DNA from: Misgurnus anguillicaudatus
Taxonomy: Eukaryota; Chordata; Actinopteri; Cypriniformes; Cobitidae
Length of the DNA: 64,000 nucleotides
Direction: 5' to 3'
Assembly (NCBI RefSeq): GCF_027580225.2
Contig: NC_073356.2
Span: 62,001 to 126,000 of the forward strand
Shown here: positions 31,867 to 45,181 of the stretch, piece by piece
Position numbering within the stretch: position 1 is the stretch's first letter
Layout: every line of letters starts with the position of its first letter
Notes under the pieces: generated by a model
Told to the model about the DNA's origin: nothing
The model's database searches: none
What the model saw: the letters and a program-made list of their open reading frames with translations, nothing else
Made by a program: the position numbers and the translations under genes

Positions 31867-34800
31867 GGTCAGACTTATGCTTTACACGCCTATAACTTTG
31901 GCTCCGATTGACGTATTTTCACCGGACTTGTTTCTTTGGAGTTCTGAATAGTTGCCGAGTCCAACGATACCAAACATGCCAGAATTCGCCCTACGCAGCA
32001 AAATAGCGCTTAAAAAACGCGTGAATATCTCCGCGAGCCTTATTCCGATCGACTCGAAAACACCATAGGAAAAACATTACCTTACCTTCTGAACAAAAAG
32101 TTCTTTTGGCATTATATTAAAATTTCCATCAGAAATGGCCGAAAATGGCAAAAAACTAAGAATTACCTTTAAATTTGGTGTTTTTTAAACATAAATGGTT
32201 ATAACTCAAAATGTGATTTTTACACCAGATTTGATACACTGATGTATGAGCACATTCTGAGGCCAAACAAAAAAATTGTAGCTTGCACCACTAAATGGCC
32301 TTATAATTGAACAAAACCTTTGATATCAAGCTAGCCCTAGGGCCATACAACTGTTTCTTCACTAAACAAAAGTGTATAGTCATAAAACTAGCAAGATGTA
32401 ACACAATCATGACCTAACGTTGCATGCACAATTTTGTCATTGCGCCATATACTGGTTTTGGCTTGACCCCGGTATTGCTGCTTGCAGCTATATTTAGGGG
32501 TCAAGCCCAGAATGGGCGAAGACCCCTATTGAAACTGTTAGTTTTCGTTTTCTTTTTCATATTATTCCTCCTCCGCCATTGCGGTCTATGGCACCCCATA
32601 GCAGCATACATAGGAAAGTTATGAAATTTAGCACGCTTATAAAGGACTGTCCAAAAAGTCTCCACAGCAAATTTGGAGTCTCTACCTCTAACTCGCTAGC
32701 ACCACCAACAGTCCAAAATTGCACTTATGTTTTTGCTTATAACTTTTGACCCGTAAGTCCTAGAAATGAATTTCTTGTATTCTTTGATTCCTTTTCCGCC
32801 ATTTTGAATTATTCATAAAACCTACTTTTGCGAACTTGTCCTAGAGCTTTTGCATGATTGCCACGAAAAACGGTATGCAGCTTCTAGAGACACTCAAGGC
32901 AAAAAGTTATTAAAAGAATTTTGATAAACCAATCCGTTGTTGTATAGCGCGTCAACAAATTTTACGTAAAGCGCAAAAAAACTGATTTTAGGCTGTATCT
33001 TCGCCAAACTTATGTCAACTGACACGACACTTGGTACTTGAGATGCCAGTCAGGAACTGAGGGGGCATGCACAGTTTTGTTGCAGCACCACCTAGTGGCC
33101 AGACGAATGTTTTATACACCTATAACTTTGACTGCGATCAACGTATTTTGACGGGACTTAATTTTTAGGAGTCCTGAGTAGTTGCCGAGTCCAACGATAC
33201 CAAACATGCCAGATTTCGCCTTACGGTTAACCCTGCGCAGCAAAACAGCACTTAAAAAACACACGCGAATATCTTCGCGAGCGTTTTTCCGATTGACACG
33301 AAAACACCATAGGAAGAAACTTACCTTACCTTCTGAACAAAAAGTTCTATTGGCGTTATGTTAACATTTTCATCCGAAATGGCCGGAAATTGCAAAAAAC
33401 GAAAAATTACCTTCAAATTTTGCGTTTTTTTACACATAAATGGTTGTAACTTCGTAACGAAAATATATTTTTTAACCAGATTTGATACGCTGATGTATGA
33501 GCACATTCTGAGGCCACAAAAAAAATGGTATGCTTTCACCACTAGATGGCCTTATAATTGAACAAAACCTTTGATAACAAGCCAGCCCTATGGTCATACA
33601 ACTGTTTCTTAACTAAACTAAAGTGTATAGTCATAAAATTAGCTAGATGAAACACAATCATGACCTGATGTTGCACGCACAATTTTGTCATTGCGCCACC
33701 TACTGGTTTTGAGATAGAATGTGGTATTTTTGCCTAAAACTACTGCAACAACACATCTAAAACCATGAGTTATCATGGATTATTCCTTTCATGGCTTTGA
33801 CTATAATCACTGGTGGTTGCCAATTCACTCCCTAGCAACCATTGAGAATACCTTATCAACCGTTTTTGCAAAAGCTATATCTCTGCATCAGAACATCGTA
33901 GAGACACGGGGATGGTCTCTTTTGACTAATTAAACGTGTTGTGACATGATGTGTCACCACTCACATGTCCTTCAGTGCTCTAATGTTCCATGATTGTCAT
34001 TAACAGAAGTACGATTGCAGTAGACAAGAACTTAGATTATTTTTGTTGAAAACTTTTTTGTTTTTTCATCAAAAATGATTATGTTTACCTAGGTTCTTCA
34101 ATCTACTTATCCAATCTCAATTTTACATCCTTTTGTGCCCTTTTCGGATTGACCCCGGTATTGCTGCTTGCAGCGTTATTTGTATTTGTTAGTTTTCTTA
34201 TTAGGGGTCAAGCCCCAAAGGGGTGTAGAACCCTATTGTTATTGTTAGTATTCTTATTATTATTCTTACTTCTTCTTCTTCTTCTTCTTCCGCCATTGCG
34301 TCTATGGCAGCCCATAGCAGTGTACATAGGAAAGTTATGAAATTTGGCGTATTGATAGAGGACAGTCCAAAAAGTTTCCACAGCAAAATTGAAGTCTCTA
34401 TATCAAACCCGCTAGCGCCACCAACAGTCCAAAGTTGCACTTACGTTTTTGCGAATGTCCTAGAAACGAAATACTTGTTTCTCCTGATTCCTTGGCTCAA
34501 GACAATTCGATTGCACCCAATGTCATTTCCGTTGGCCTTATAATTGAACAAAACCTTTGAAATCAAGCCACCCTATGGTCATACAACTCTAAACTAAAGT
34601 GTATAGTTATAAAACTAGCTAGATGTAACACAGCTATGACCTGAGGTTGCATGCACAATTTTGTCATTGCGCCACCTAGTCGTTTTGAGATAGAAATATG
34701 GTATTTTTACCTAAAACTACTCCAACAGTACATCTAAAATCTTGGGTCATCATGTATTATTCCTTTCATGGCATGGAACTCATTGGTGCATGCCAATTAA

Positions 34801-37800
34801 CTCCTTAGCAACCAATTATGATACCTTATCAACCCTTTTTACAAGAGCTATATCTCTGCATCAGAACATCGTAGAGACATGGGGGTGGTCTCCTTTGACT
34901 CATTAACACCACTGTAACATTTTGTGAGCTGAGAATGGCCACTGCAAGCACCACTCACATTTTCTTCAGTGTTCTAATTGTCAATGCTCCTCGCGAAGAG
35001 AGGGAGAGATTACACTGAATGAAAACACAGCTTTTTTGCTGATAACTGTTATATTATTTAGTCTGAAATCAAGAGATTTTCCTAGGTTCTTTAAACTGCT
35101 CATCCGAATTCAACTTTACTTTCTTCTGTGCCCTTTTTGTCTTGACCCCGGCATTGCTGCTTGCAGCTATATTTAGTGTAATTAAGCCCAGAATGGGCGA
35201 AGACCCCTATTGTATCTGTTAGTTTTTTTTATTATTATTAGGAATCAAGCCCAGAATGAGCGAAGACCCCTATTGTATCTGTTAGTATTATTCTTCCGTA
35301 TTCTTCTTCAGCCATTGCTGTCTATGGCAGCCCATAGCAGCGTACATAGGAAAGTTATGAAATTTGGCACGCTTTTAAAGGACTGTCCAAAAAGTATCCA
35401 AAGCAAATTTGGAGTCTCTATCTCAAACCCGCTAGCGCCAGCAACAGTCCAAAATTGCACTTACGTTTTTGCTTATAACTTCTGACCCGTAAGTCGTAGA
35501 AACGAAATTCTTGTTTCCTCTGATTCCTTGGACCCTATGACGTCATTTTCCGTCATGAAAAATTTTCCGTCATTTTTAATTATTCGTAAAACCTACTTTT
35601 GCGAACTTGTCCTAGAGCTGTTGCCCAATTTCCACGAAAAACGGTATGTAGCATCTAGAGACACTCAGGGCAAAAAGTTATTAAAAGAATTTTGATAAAC
35701 CATTCCGTTTTCGTATAGCGCGTCAACAAATTTTACGTAGAGCACAAAAAAACAGGTTTTAGTGTATCTATTGACGCCAAACTTGGTAGTTGTGATGCCA
35801 GTGAGGATCTGAGGGGGCATGCAGAGTTTCGTCACAGTGCCACCTAGTGGTCATACGAATGTTGTACATGCTTATAACTTTGGCTCTGATTTTTTTTTTC
35901 ACTGGACTTGTTTCGCTTTTCATCAGAAATGGACAATTTTCATCAGAAATGGACGAAAATTGCAAAAAACGAATTTGTGTTTTTTACACATAAATGGTTA
36001 TAACTTCGTAAGGCAAAGAGTTTTTTCACCATATTTGATACACTGATGTACGACCACAGTCTGAGGCTACACAAAAAAAATCGTATGCTTGCACCACTAG
36101 TTGGCCTTATAATGGAACAAAACCTTTGAAATCAAGCCAGCCCTATGGTCATACAACTGTTTCTTATTTAAACTAAAGTTTATAGACATAAAACTAGCTA
36201 GATGTAACACAATCATGACCTGATGTTGCATGCACAACTTTGTCATTGCGCCACCTACTGGTTTTGAGATAGAATATGGTATTTTTGCCTAAAACTACTG
36301 CAACAACACATCTAAAACCACGAGTCATCATGGATTATTCCTTTCATGGCTTTGACTATAATCACTGGTGGTTGCCAATTCACTCCCTAGCAACCATTGA
36401 GAATACCTTATCAACCGTTTTTGCAAAAGCTATATCTCTGCATCAGAACATCGTAGAGACACAGGGATGGTCTTTTTTGAGTAATTAAACTTGCTGTAAT
36501 ATGATGTGACCCATGTTTTGCCACTGCAAACACCACTCACATGTCCTTTAGTGCTCTAATGTTACATGATTGTCAATAACAGAAGGACGATTGCAGTAGA
36601 CAAGAACTTAGATTATTTTTGTTGATAACTTTTTTGTTTTTTCATCTAAAATTATTAGGTTTACCTAGGTTCTTCAATCTGCTTATCCAATCTCAATTTT
36701 ACATCCTTTTGTGCCCTTTTCGGCTTGACCCCGGCATTGCTGCTTGCAGCTATATTTAGGAGTCAAGCCACGAAGTGGCGTAGACACCTATTGTTATTGT
36801 CAGTTATCTTATTACTATTATTCATCCTTGTTCTTCCGCCATTGAAGTCAATGGCAGCCCATAGAACTGTACGTAGGAAAGTTATGAAATTTGGCACACA
36901 TGTAGAGGACAGTCTCAGAAGTTACTATAGCAACCTAGGTGTGTCTGACTCAAACCCTCTAGCGCCACCAACAGTCCAAAATCCACTTATGTTCATGCTC
37001 ATAACTTCTGACCCGTGAATCCTAGAAATTAAATTCTTGTTTCCTCTGAATCCTTGGCTCATGATGATTCAATTGCACACATTGATGTCATTTGTGTCAT
37101 GCACATCTTTCCGCCATTTTGAATTTTCCGTAAAACCTACTTTTTCGAACTCCTCCTAGACCGTTTGTCCGATTTGCATGTCCTTTGGTATGTAAGCATC
37201 TAGAGACACCCCAGACAAAAAGTTATCAAAAGCTTTTTGATAGACCAATGCGTTCTCGTATAAATTGACAACATATATGGCGGCGAGCATGCCAAAACGG
37301 ACGTGAGGCCGTATCTTCGCAAAACTTTATTGTATCAACACGAAACTTGTTATATGTCATTACAGTCATGACCTGAGGGTGCCTGCAACGTTTCGTCTCA
37401 GCGCCACCTAGTGGTCACGAAATTCGAAAAATGCATATTTTTGCTTATAACTACTTCAAACTTGAGTCTAAAATCATGAAGGTGGTCTTGTTAGATTCCT
37501 TGAGGCATGCCGAGTCAAATGATATCAAACGGTTTTCGGTCGGCCATTTTGGGTGTCAGCCATTTTTAATTTTCTCATTAAGTTCAGTATTTCACAAACA
37601 GAATGGCGTATCTCTACGTAATTTGGCATAGTTCATCAGTGACATGTTCTGAGCGCACCTATAAATCTTTAAGACAGTGCCACCTAGTGGTCAGGATATG
37701 TAAATAAATGGTTTAAAATCTTTATATCATTTGATTAAATTGCCACTATGACATAAGAATTCACTCTATTGATTCCTTGGCTCATGCTGAGTCCGACTGT

Positions 37801-37927
37801 ACCAAATATGTTACAGTCAAACTTACTTCCTGTCGGCCATTTTGAATTATATTGAACACCTACTTTTTCGAACTCCTCCTAGAGCGCTTGTTTGACTGGC
37901 TTGATTTTTGGTACGCATCATCTAGAG

Positions 37928-38109
37928 CAGTGATTCTCAATCCTGGTCCTGGAGGCCCACTGGTCTGCACATTTTGTATGTCTCTCTTATCTGACAGACA
38001 ATGAGATTTCTGCTAATGAGCTGATGATTTGAATCAGCTGTGTTAAACAAGGGAGACATACAAAATGTGCAGAGCAGCGGGCCCCCAGGACCAGGACCGA
38101 GAACCACCG
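37928..38109. mobile_element. 182-bp hAT MITE inside the array
   Basis: Ends CAGTGATTCTCAATCCTGGT and its imperfect complement (ccaggaccgagaaccaccg). The 8-bp flank is ATCTAGAG (37920-37927) / ATCCAGAG (38110-38117), one mismatch. The empty site appears in other units (catctagagacac). Classic nonautonomous hAT. Confidence 0.9.
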
Positions 38110-41106
38110 ATCCAGAGACACCCCCGACAAAAAGTTATCAAAAGCTTTTCGGTAGACCTATCCGTTGTTGTATAACGCGTCAAAGAATGCAAGGGCGAGC
38201 ACGCCAAAATGTGTTTGAGCCTGTATCTTTGCAATACTTTTGCGTATTGATATGAGACTTGGTATATGTCATAACAGTGATGACATAAGGGTGCAAGCAT
38301 CGTTTCGTCACAGCGCCCCCTACTGGTCACGAGATATAAAAAATTTACATTTTTGCTTATAACTACTGCAAACTTGAATGTAAAAGTATGAGACTGGTCT
38401 TGTTAGATTTCGTGAGGCATGCCGAGTCAAACGATACCAAATGGTTTTTGGTCGGCCATTTTGTGTGTCAGCCATTTTGAATTTTTTCTATAAGTTCAAG
38501 TATTTCAGAAACGCAATTGCGTATTGTTATGAAACTTGGTATGGTTCATCAGCAACATGTTCTGAGAGGACTTGTAAAATTTTCGGCGCCCCCTAGTGGT
38601 CAAGAGATTTGAAGCTATATCTCTGCATCTCTTTATCATATTTACACCAAATTTGGTGGGTGTCATCACAATCAAGACCTGAGTCACAATTTATTGTTTG
38701 GTCAGTGCCCCCTAGTGGTGAAGTCATTTAAGGCTATATTTTTGTATCGCTTTATCGTATTTACACTAAATTTGGTATGTGTCATCACAGTCATGACCTG
38801 AGGCACCATCTATTGTTTCGGTACAGCGCCACCTAGTGATCTCAAGATAAAAAAAAATTGCTATTTTTTTCATAAAACTAATGCAAACTTAGATCTTAAA
38901 TCATGACAGTCATCACGTATGAATAATTTTTTGCCATGTTTGGCTTGACCCCGGTATTGCTGCTTGCAGCTATATTTATAGGGGTCAAGCCCAGAATGGG
39001 CGAAGACCCCTATTGAAACTGTTAGTTTTCTTTTTCTTATTATTCTTCCTCCGCCATTGCGGTCTATGGCCGCCCATAGCAGCATACATAGGAAAGTTAT
39101 GAAATTTGGCATGCTTATAAAGGACTGTCCAAAAAGTCTTTACAGCAATTTTGGAGTCTTAATCTCTAACCCGCTAGCGCCACCATAAGTCCAAAGTTGC
39201 ACTTATGTTTTTGCTTATAACTTCTGATCCATAAGTCCTATAAACAAAATTCTTGCTTCCTCTGATTCCTTGCCTCAAGACAATTCGATTGGACCATATG
39301 CCGTCATTTTCCGTCATGAATGATTTTCCGCCATTTTGAATTATTCGTAAAACCTACTTTTGCGAACTCGTCCTAGAGCTTTTGCCCAATTTCCTCGAAA
39401 ATGGGTATGTAGCATCTACAGACCCTCACGGCAAAAAGTTATGGAATTCATGTCAATTCGTCAATCTGTTTCCGTAAAACGCGTCAACGAATTTTACGTA
39501 GAGCGCAAAAAAACGGATTTGAGGCTGTATCTTCGGCAAACTTAAGCCTATTGACACGATACTTGGTACTTGTGATGCCAGTCAGGAACTACGGGAGCAT
39601 TGAGAATTTCGTCACAGCGCCACCTAGTGGTCAGACTTATGCTTTACACGCCAATAACTTTGGCTCCGATTGACGTATTTTCACAGGACTTATTTCTTTG
39701 GAGTTCTGAATAGTTGCAGAGTCCAACGATACCAAACATGCCAGAATTCGCCTTACGGTTAACCCTGCGCAGCAAAATAGTGCTTAAAAAACATGCGTGA
39801 ATATCTCCGCGAGTGTTTTTCCGATCGACTCGAAAACACCATAGGAAGAAACGAACTTTACCTTCTGAACAAAAAGTTCTATTGGCGTTATATTAAAATT
39901 TCCATCAGAAATTGCCGAAAATTGCAAAAAACGAAAAATTACCTTTAAATTTGGTGTTTTTTACACATAAATGGTTATAACTCTGCAACAAAATGAGATT
40001 TTTACACCAGATTTGATACGCTGATGCATGAGCACATTCTGAGACCACACAAAAAAAATTGTATGCTTGCACCACTAGATGGCCTTATAATTGAACAAAA
40101 TCTTTGATATCAAGTCAGTCCTATGGTCATACAACTGTTTCTTCACTAAACTAAAGTGTATAGTCATAAAAGTAGCTAGATGTAACACAATCTTGACCTG
40201 ATGTTGCATGCACAATTTTGTCATTGCGCCACCTACTGGTTTTGATATAGAATATGGTATTTTTGCCTAAAACTACTGCAACAACACATCTAAAACCATG
40301 AGTCATCACGGATCATTCCTTCCATGGCTTTGACTATAATCACTGGTGGTTGCCAATTCACTCCCTAGCAACCATTGAGAATACCTTATCAACCGTTTTT
40401 GCAAAAGCTATATCTCTGCATCAGAACATCGTAGAGACACAGGGATGGTCTCATTTGATGAACTAAACTTGCTGTAACATGATGTGACCCATGTTATGCC
40501 ACTGCAAACACCACTCACATGTCCTTCAGTGCTCTAATGTTCCATAATTGTCAAAAACAGAAGGACGAATGCAGTAGACCAGAACATAGATTATTTTTGT
40601 GGATAACTTTTTTGTTTTTTTCATCTAAAATTATCAGGTTTACCTAGGTTCTTCAATCTGCTTATCCAATCTCAATTTTACATCCTTTTGTGCCATTTTC
40701 GGCTTGACCCCGGCATTGCTGCTTGCAGCTATATTTATCTATTATTCTTCTTCTTCCGCCATTGCGTCTATGGCAGCCCATAGAACCGTACGTAGGAAAG
40801 TTATGAAATTTGGTACACTCATAGAGGACATTCCAAATAGTTACCACACCAAATTTGGAGTGTCTATGTCAAACCCAATAGCGCCACCAACAGTCCAAAT
40901 TTTCACTTACATTTTTGGTTATAACTGCGGATCCGTACGTCATAGAAACCTAATTCGTGTTTCTTCTGATTCCTTGGCTCATGCCGATTCGATTGCACCA
41001 TATGACGTCATTTCCGTTATGCTAATTATTTTGATATTTTGAATTGTTTGAAAAACCTACTTTTCGAACTTGTCCTAGAGCTTTTGTCCAATTTGCTTAA
41101 AGAATA

Positions 41107-41353
41107 CTGCCCTCCAAAGGCTAAGTGCAGTATCTACGCAAACACTGAAACTGAGAAAAATGGCTTAAAAGTTTTTTACACCAGCCAGTCAAACATGCTA
41201 CTGCAATTTTGGCACACACATTTCTCTGAAATGGGACAAAATTTAACCAGAAGACTTTGTCACAAGACACAACAGATCTCACAAAGCCCATTTTAACCCT
41301 TAACTCAATTTTGACCAAATGCGTAGTTACTGCGCTTTCGCTTTGTAGGGCAG
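41107..41353. mobile_element. 247-bp MITE inside the array
   Basis: Ends CTGCCCTCCAAAGG and CTTTGTAGGGCAG are inverted. The flanking direct repeat is AATA (41103-41106, 41354-41357). The empty site is visible in the sister unit at 42060 (AAAGAATGGGTGTG). Superfamily not assigned. Two apparent ORFs across it are not genes. Confidence 0.8.
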
Positions 41354-42361
41354 AATAGGTGTGTAGCATCTACAGACACTCATGGCAAAAAGTTATGGAA
41401 TTCGTGTTGATTCACCAATCCGTTACCGTATACCGCGTCAATGAATTTTACGTAGAGCACGAAAAAACAGATTTGAGGCTGTATCTTCGCCAAAGTTAAG
41501 CGTATTCATACGAAACTTGGTAGTTTTGATGGCAGTCACGACCTGAGGGTGCGTGCCCAGTTTCTTCACAGCACCACCTAGTGTTCACGAGATTTGAAAA
41601 ATGGCTATTTTTGCTTATAACTACTGCAAACTTGAGTCTAAAATTATAAAAGTGCTATTGTTAGATTCCTTGAGGCATGCTGAGTCAAACGATACCAAAA
41701 GGTTTTCGGTCGGCCATTTTGGTGGTCGGCCATCTTCAATTTAAATTTTTTGTAGGAAAGTTATGAAATTTGGCACACTCAAAGAGGACATTCCAAATAG
41801 TTCCCACACCAAATTTGGAGTGTATATGTCAAACCCGATAACGCCACCAACAGTCCAAATTTCACTTACACTTTTATTTATAACTGCTGACCCGTACGTC
41901 ATAGAAACGCAATTCTTGTTTCTTCTGATTCCTTGGCTCATGCCAATTCGATTGCACCATATGACATCATTTCCGTCATGCTAATTATTTCGATATTTTG
42001 AATTGTTTGTAAAACCTACTTTTTCGAACTCGTCCTAGAGCTTTTGTCCAATTTGCGTAAAGAATGGGTGTGTAACATCTAGAGACACTCATGGCAAAAA
42101 GTTATGGAATTCGTGTCGATTCGCCAATCCGTTTCCGTACACCGCGTCAACGAATTTTACGCAGAGTGGGAACAAACGGATTTGAGGCTGTATCTTCACC
42201 ACAGTTAAACATATTCACACAATATTTGGTGGCAGGTAATGGCAGGTAATGACCTGAGGGTGCGTGCACAGTTTCGGTACAGCGCCACCTAGTGTGAGTA
42301 TGCTGATGAGCATGCCAAAATGGATTTGAGGCTATATCTTCGCAAAAGTTTTGCACATTGG

Positions 42362-42482
42362 CAGTGGTTCAGGGGTGTAGGTTTAGTGTAGGTTGTCTAT
42401 AAATCGGAAGGTTGGTGATTCAAACCCCAGCTCCACCTGACCAAGTGTCAAGATGTCCATGAGCAAGACACCTATCCCCAGC
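42362..42482 (+). mobile_element. tRNA-derived SINE fragment
   Basis: Contains GGTTGGTGATTCAAACCCC, a box-B-like promoter word, then gtccatgagcaagacacct, a phrase common in fish SINE-like repeats. Truncated at both ends within an array unit. Not a functional tRNA: no acceptor or anticodon stems can be drawn. Confidence 0.55.
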
Positions 42483-43000
42483 TGTTATATGTCATAACAG
42501 TCATTGAAAAGTGATTTTTTTTGCTTATAACTACTGCAAAATTGAGTCTAAATTCATGAAAGTGCTATTGTTAGATTCCTTGAGGCATGCCGAGTCAAAC
42601 GATATCAAAACGTTTTCTGTCTGCCATTTTTAATAACAAAGCATACCAACTTTTTCAAAACTCCTCCTACGGCGTTTGTTTGATTGGCTTGGATTTGGTA
42701 CACACAATCTAGACTCTAGACAAAAAGTTATTGTCAGTTGTTGTATAGCACAACAACTGACAATAGATTGTGTCATCACAATCATGACCAGAGGCACCAT
42801 CTATTGTTTTGGTGCAGTGCCCCCTAGTGGTCAAGTCTTTTGAGGCTATATCTTAACATTGCTTAATCGTATGTATATCAAATTTGGTGGATGTCATCAC
42901 AATCATGACCTGAGGCACATCTATTGTTTCATTACTGATACTTCATTCTGTGCCCTTTTTGGCTTGACCCCGGCATCGCTGCTTTGCAGCTATATTTTAC

Positions 43001-43440
43001 CTTATTATTCAATTCAATTATTGTTGGATGTGTTGATAATAGATCAAAAATAACACTGTAGCCTTATTCCTGAGAATGAGAGCTTTCATTTGATATAAGA
43101 CTTGCCCATGTTTGTCATATTTGAAAAATATTAAATATGTGAATATTAAATGATATAAATTATGGGGGGGTGATAGTGTAAATTAAGTGTAAATAAATTT
43201 CTTACAGTAAAAGATATGTCAAAGTGATGCATATCTGCAGAAAGTAGAGACTCTAAGCTTTCAAACAGTATCTCATATGTGTTACTGGGGTCCATGACGG
43301 ACCATTAAGGATTAAAATAATATTTTAGTTAATAATATTAAGTCAAAATACGAAATTTTGGACCCGGGACAGGGTCCTCAGGGTTTAAGAGGTTCAAAAC
43401 CGTTTTATTCAGCCCCGAAAATCGAATCAAACACGGCATC
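43001..43440. other. Spacer, AT-rich
   Basis: No coding signal. Contains a (G)7 tract near 43164 and the phrase cccgggacagggtcctcagg. Nothing else recognised. Confidence 0.5.
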
Positions 43441-44399
43441 CAAAACTTGCTGCGTCCAAATACCCACACTTGCGGTATTGGCCACTTAAAAGCGCATACA
43501 CGCGACAGGAAGTAAGTGCCCAAGACTGTCCCACGTCTTCAAACTGGCAAAGTTCAGTGCCCTTAAAGGAATAGTCTACTCATTTTCAATATTAAAATAT
43601 GTTATTACCTTAACTAAGAATTGTTGATACATCCAATTCAATTCAATTCAATTTTATTTATATAGCGCTTTTCACAATACTCAATTGTTTCAAAGCAGCT
43701 TTACATTAATAGAAGCAGTAAAAGCACAGAAAAACGACAGATAGCATAACATAATACACAATAGCATAAGCAGTCAAATTTGCTGCGGCTATGACGCGAC
43801 ATTATGAGTGAGCATATTACTAATGTAACGTCTAGAAGAAGAAGCTAAATTAAGCCCAAGCAGGCTACCTCCCCGGGGTAAAAAACCCCCTAGGAGAAAA
43901 AAAAACAAAAACCCCGGGTTGTTTAGCCGAGGAAATAAAAATAAAAGTCCTAGGAGGAAAAAACCCTTGGGAGATATACATGTATATACACACATATAAA
44001 CGGATAAGGAGCTTAAGCGGAGATTAAGCAGAGATTAAGCGGATATTAAGCGGATATTAAGCGGGTCCTGCCGGTGGTCGTTGGTCAGGCATCAGCTGGG
44101 CATCACATTGAAGGACGACCAGTAGATCAGAGGTGTGCCGACTTCCACATCTACCGGAACTGGGTCTGTTTGTCCCATTGTCCTCAGGGTCAATGGGACC
44201 CAGGGATGAGACAGGGAGAGAAAAACAAAATCATATTAGCGTAGGGGCCGTTCACATGTAATGCAAGTGTCACACAGTGATGTGGTTTAATCAGCTTAGT
44301 TTCATACAGACTAACTATTGAGGCATAATTGTTTTATCCACAGTTGAGGATTTTGCAAATTGGGGGCCCACTGCGACGGTATATATGGTAACTAAGGGT

Positions 44400-45075
44400 C
44401 ACCTTCCGATCTTTAAGAGAAAATGAAACCTGTCGACCCGTTTGACTAAGGCCTTTAACCCCACTGTCGTCGTTAATGCAGGTTCAGTGGCAACCGGGTC
44501 TATATGGCATACTATTTACAAGATCACGAAAAAAAACGCCAACATCGCAACCTGACCATACGTGTCAACCCGTTTGACTAAGGCTGGAGGCCCCACTGTC
44601 GTCGTTAATGCAGGTTCAGTGGCAAACGGGTCTGTTTGGCATACTATTCACAAGACACAAGAAAGCGCCAAAATCGCAACCCGACCATACGTGCCAACCC
44701 GTTTGACTAAGGCCGGAAGCCCCACTGTCGTCGTTAATGCAGGTTCAGTGGCAAACAGGTCTGTATGGCATACTATTCGCAATAGAAAGAAAGCGCCAAA
44801 ATCACAACCCAACCATACGTGCCAACCCGTTTGACTAAGGCCAAAAGCCCCACTGTCGTATTTAATGCAGGTTCAGTGGCAAACGGGTCTGTATGGCATA
44901 CTATTTGCAATACAAAGAAAACGCCAAAATCACAACCCAACCATACGTGCCAACCCGTTTGACTAAGGCTGGAGGCCCCACTGTCGTCGTTAATGCAGGT
45001 TCAGTGGCAAACGGGTTTGTATGGCATACTATTCACAAGAACACGAAAGTTCCAAAATCGCAATCCGACTATAGG
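44400..45075. repeat. 129-bp tandem repeat in the L2 3' region, five copies
   Basis: GGTTCAGTGGCAA occurs at 44481, 44613, 44742, 44870 and 44999 (132, 129, 128, 129 bp steps). Units include CCAACCCGTTTGACTAAGG and CCCCACTGTCGTCGTTAATG. Three consecutive plus-strand ORFs arise because 129 is a multiple of three; there is no sign that they are translated. Confidence 0.9.
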
Positions 45076-45181
45076 TTAAGATAAGGTTTTTATTTATTTA
45101 TTTGGTTGGTCTGTGTTATGACCGCGAGTGCTTTGTTCCGTACAACTAACTATTTCGAGTTAAGTACTTTTACTAGACAAA

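Larger units (their letters stand above)
30347..43000 (+). repeat. 12.7-kb array of long degenerate repeat units
   Basis: Units of roughly 1-2.2 kb run mainly head-to-tail. A unit start carries AGGGGTCAAGCC(C) with a hairpin (30347, 30412, 32496, 34203, 35175, 35240, 36758, 38980; inverted at 31433). A unit end carries TTGACCCCGG(T/C)ATTGCTG then CTTGCAGCTATATTTA (32464, 34150, 35143, 36726, 38946, 40706, 42966; inverted near 31466-31500). Internal words recur in every unit: GCGCCACCTAGTGGTCA, TTTTGCTTATAACT, GATTCCTTGGCTCA, CCACCAACAGTCCAAA. The many 60-110 codon ORFs are shadows repeating from unit to unit. Class unknown; the hairpins and end-to-end packing could suit a Helitron-like or other nonautonomous element. 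Confidence 0.85.

Noticed and set aside
30699..42356. Many 60-110 codon ORFs in the array
   Set aside because: The same shadows recur at the same place in successive repeat units with unrelated frame breaks.
42362..42482. tRNA gene
   Set aside because: Box-B-like word present but no cloverleaf; better explained as a truncated tRNA-derived SINE.
44562..45084. Repeat-protein ORFs on the plus strand
   Set aside because: By-product of a 129-bp tandem repeat in the L2 3' region; no start context, no domain, antisense to the LINE.
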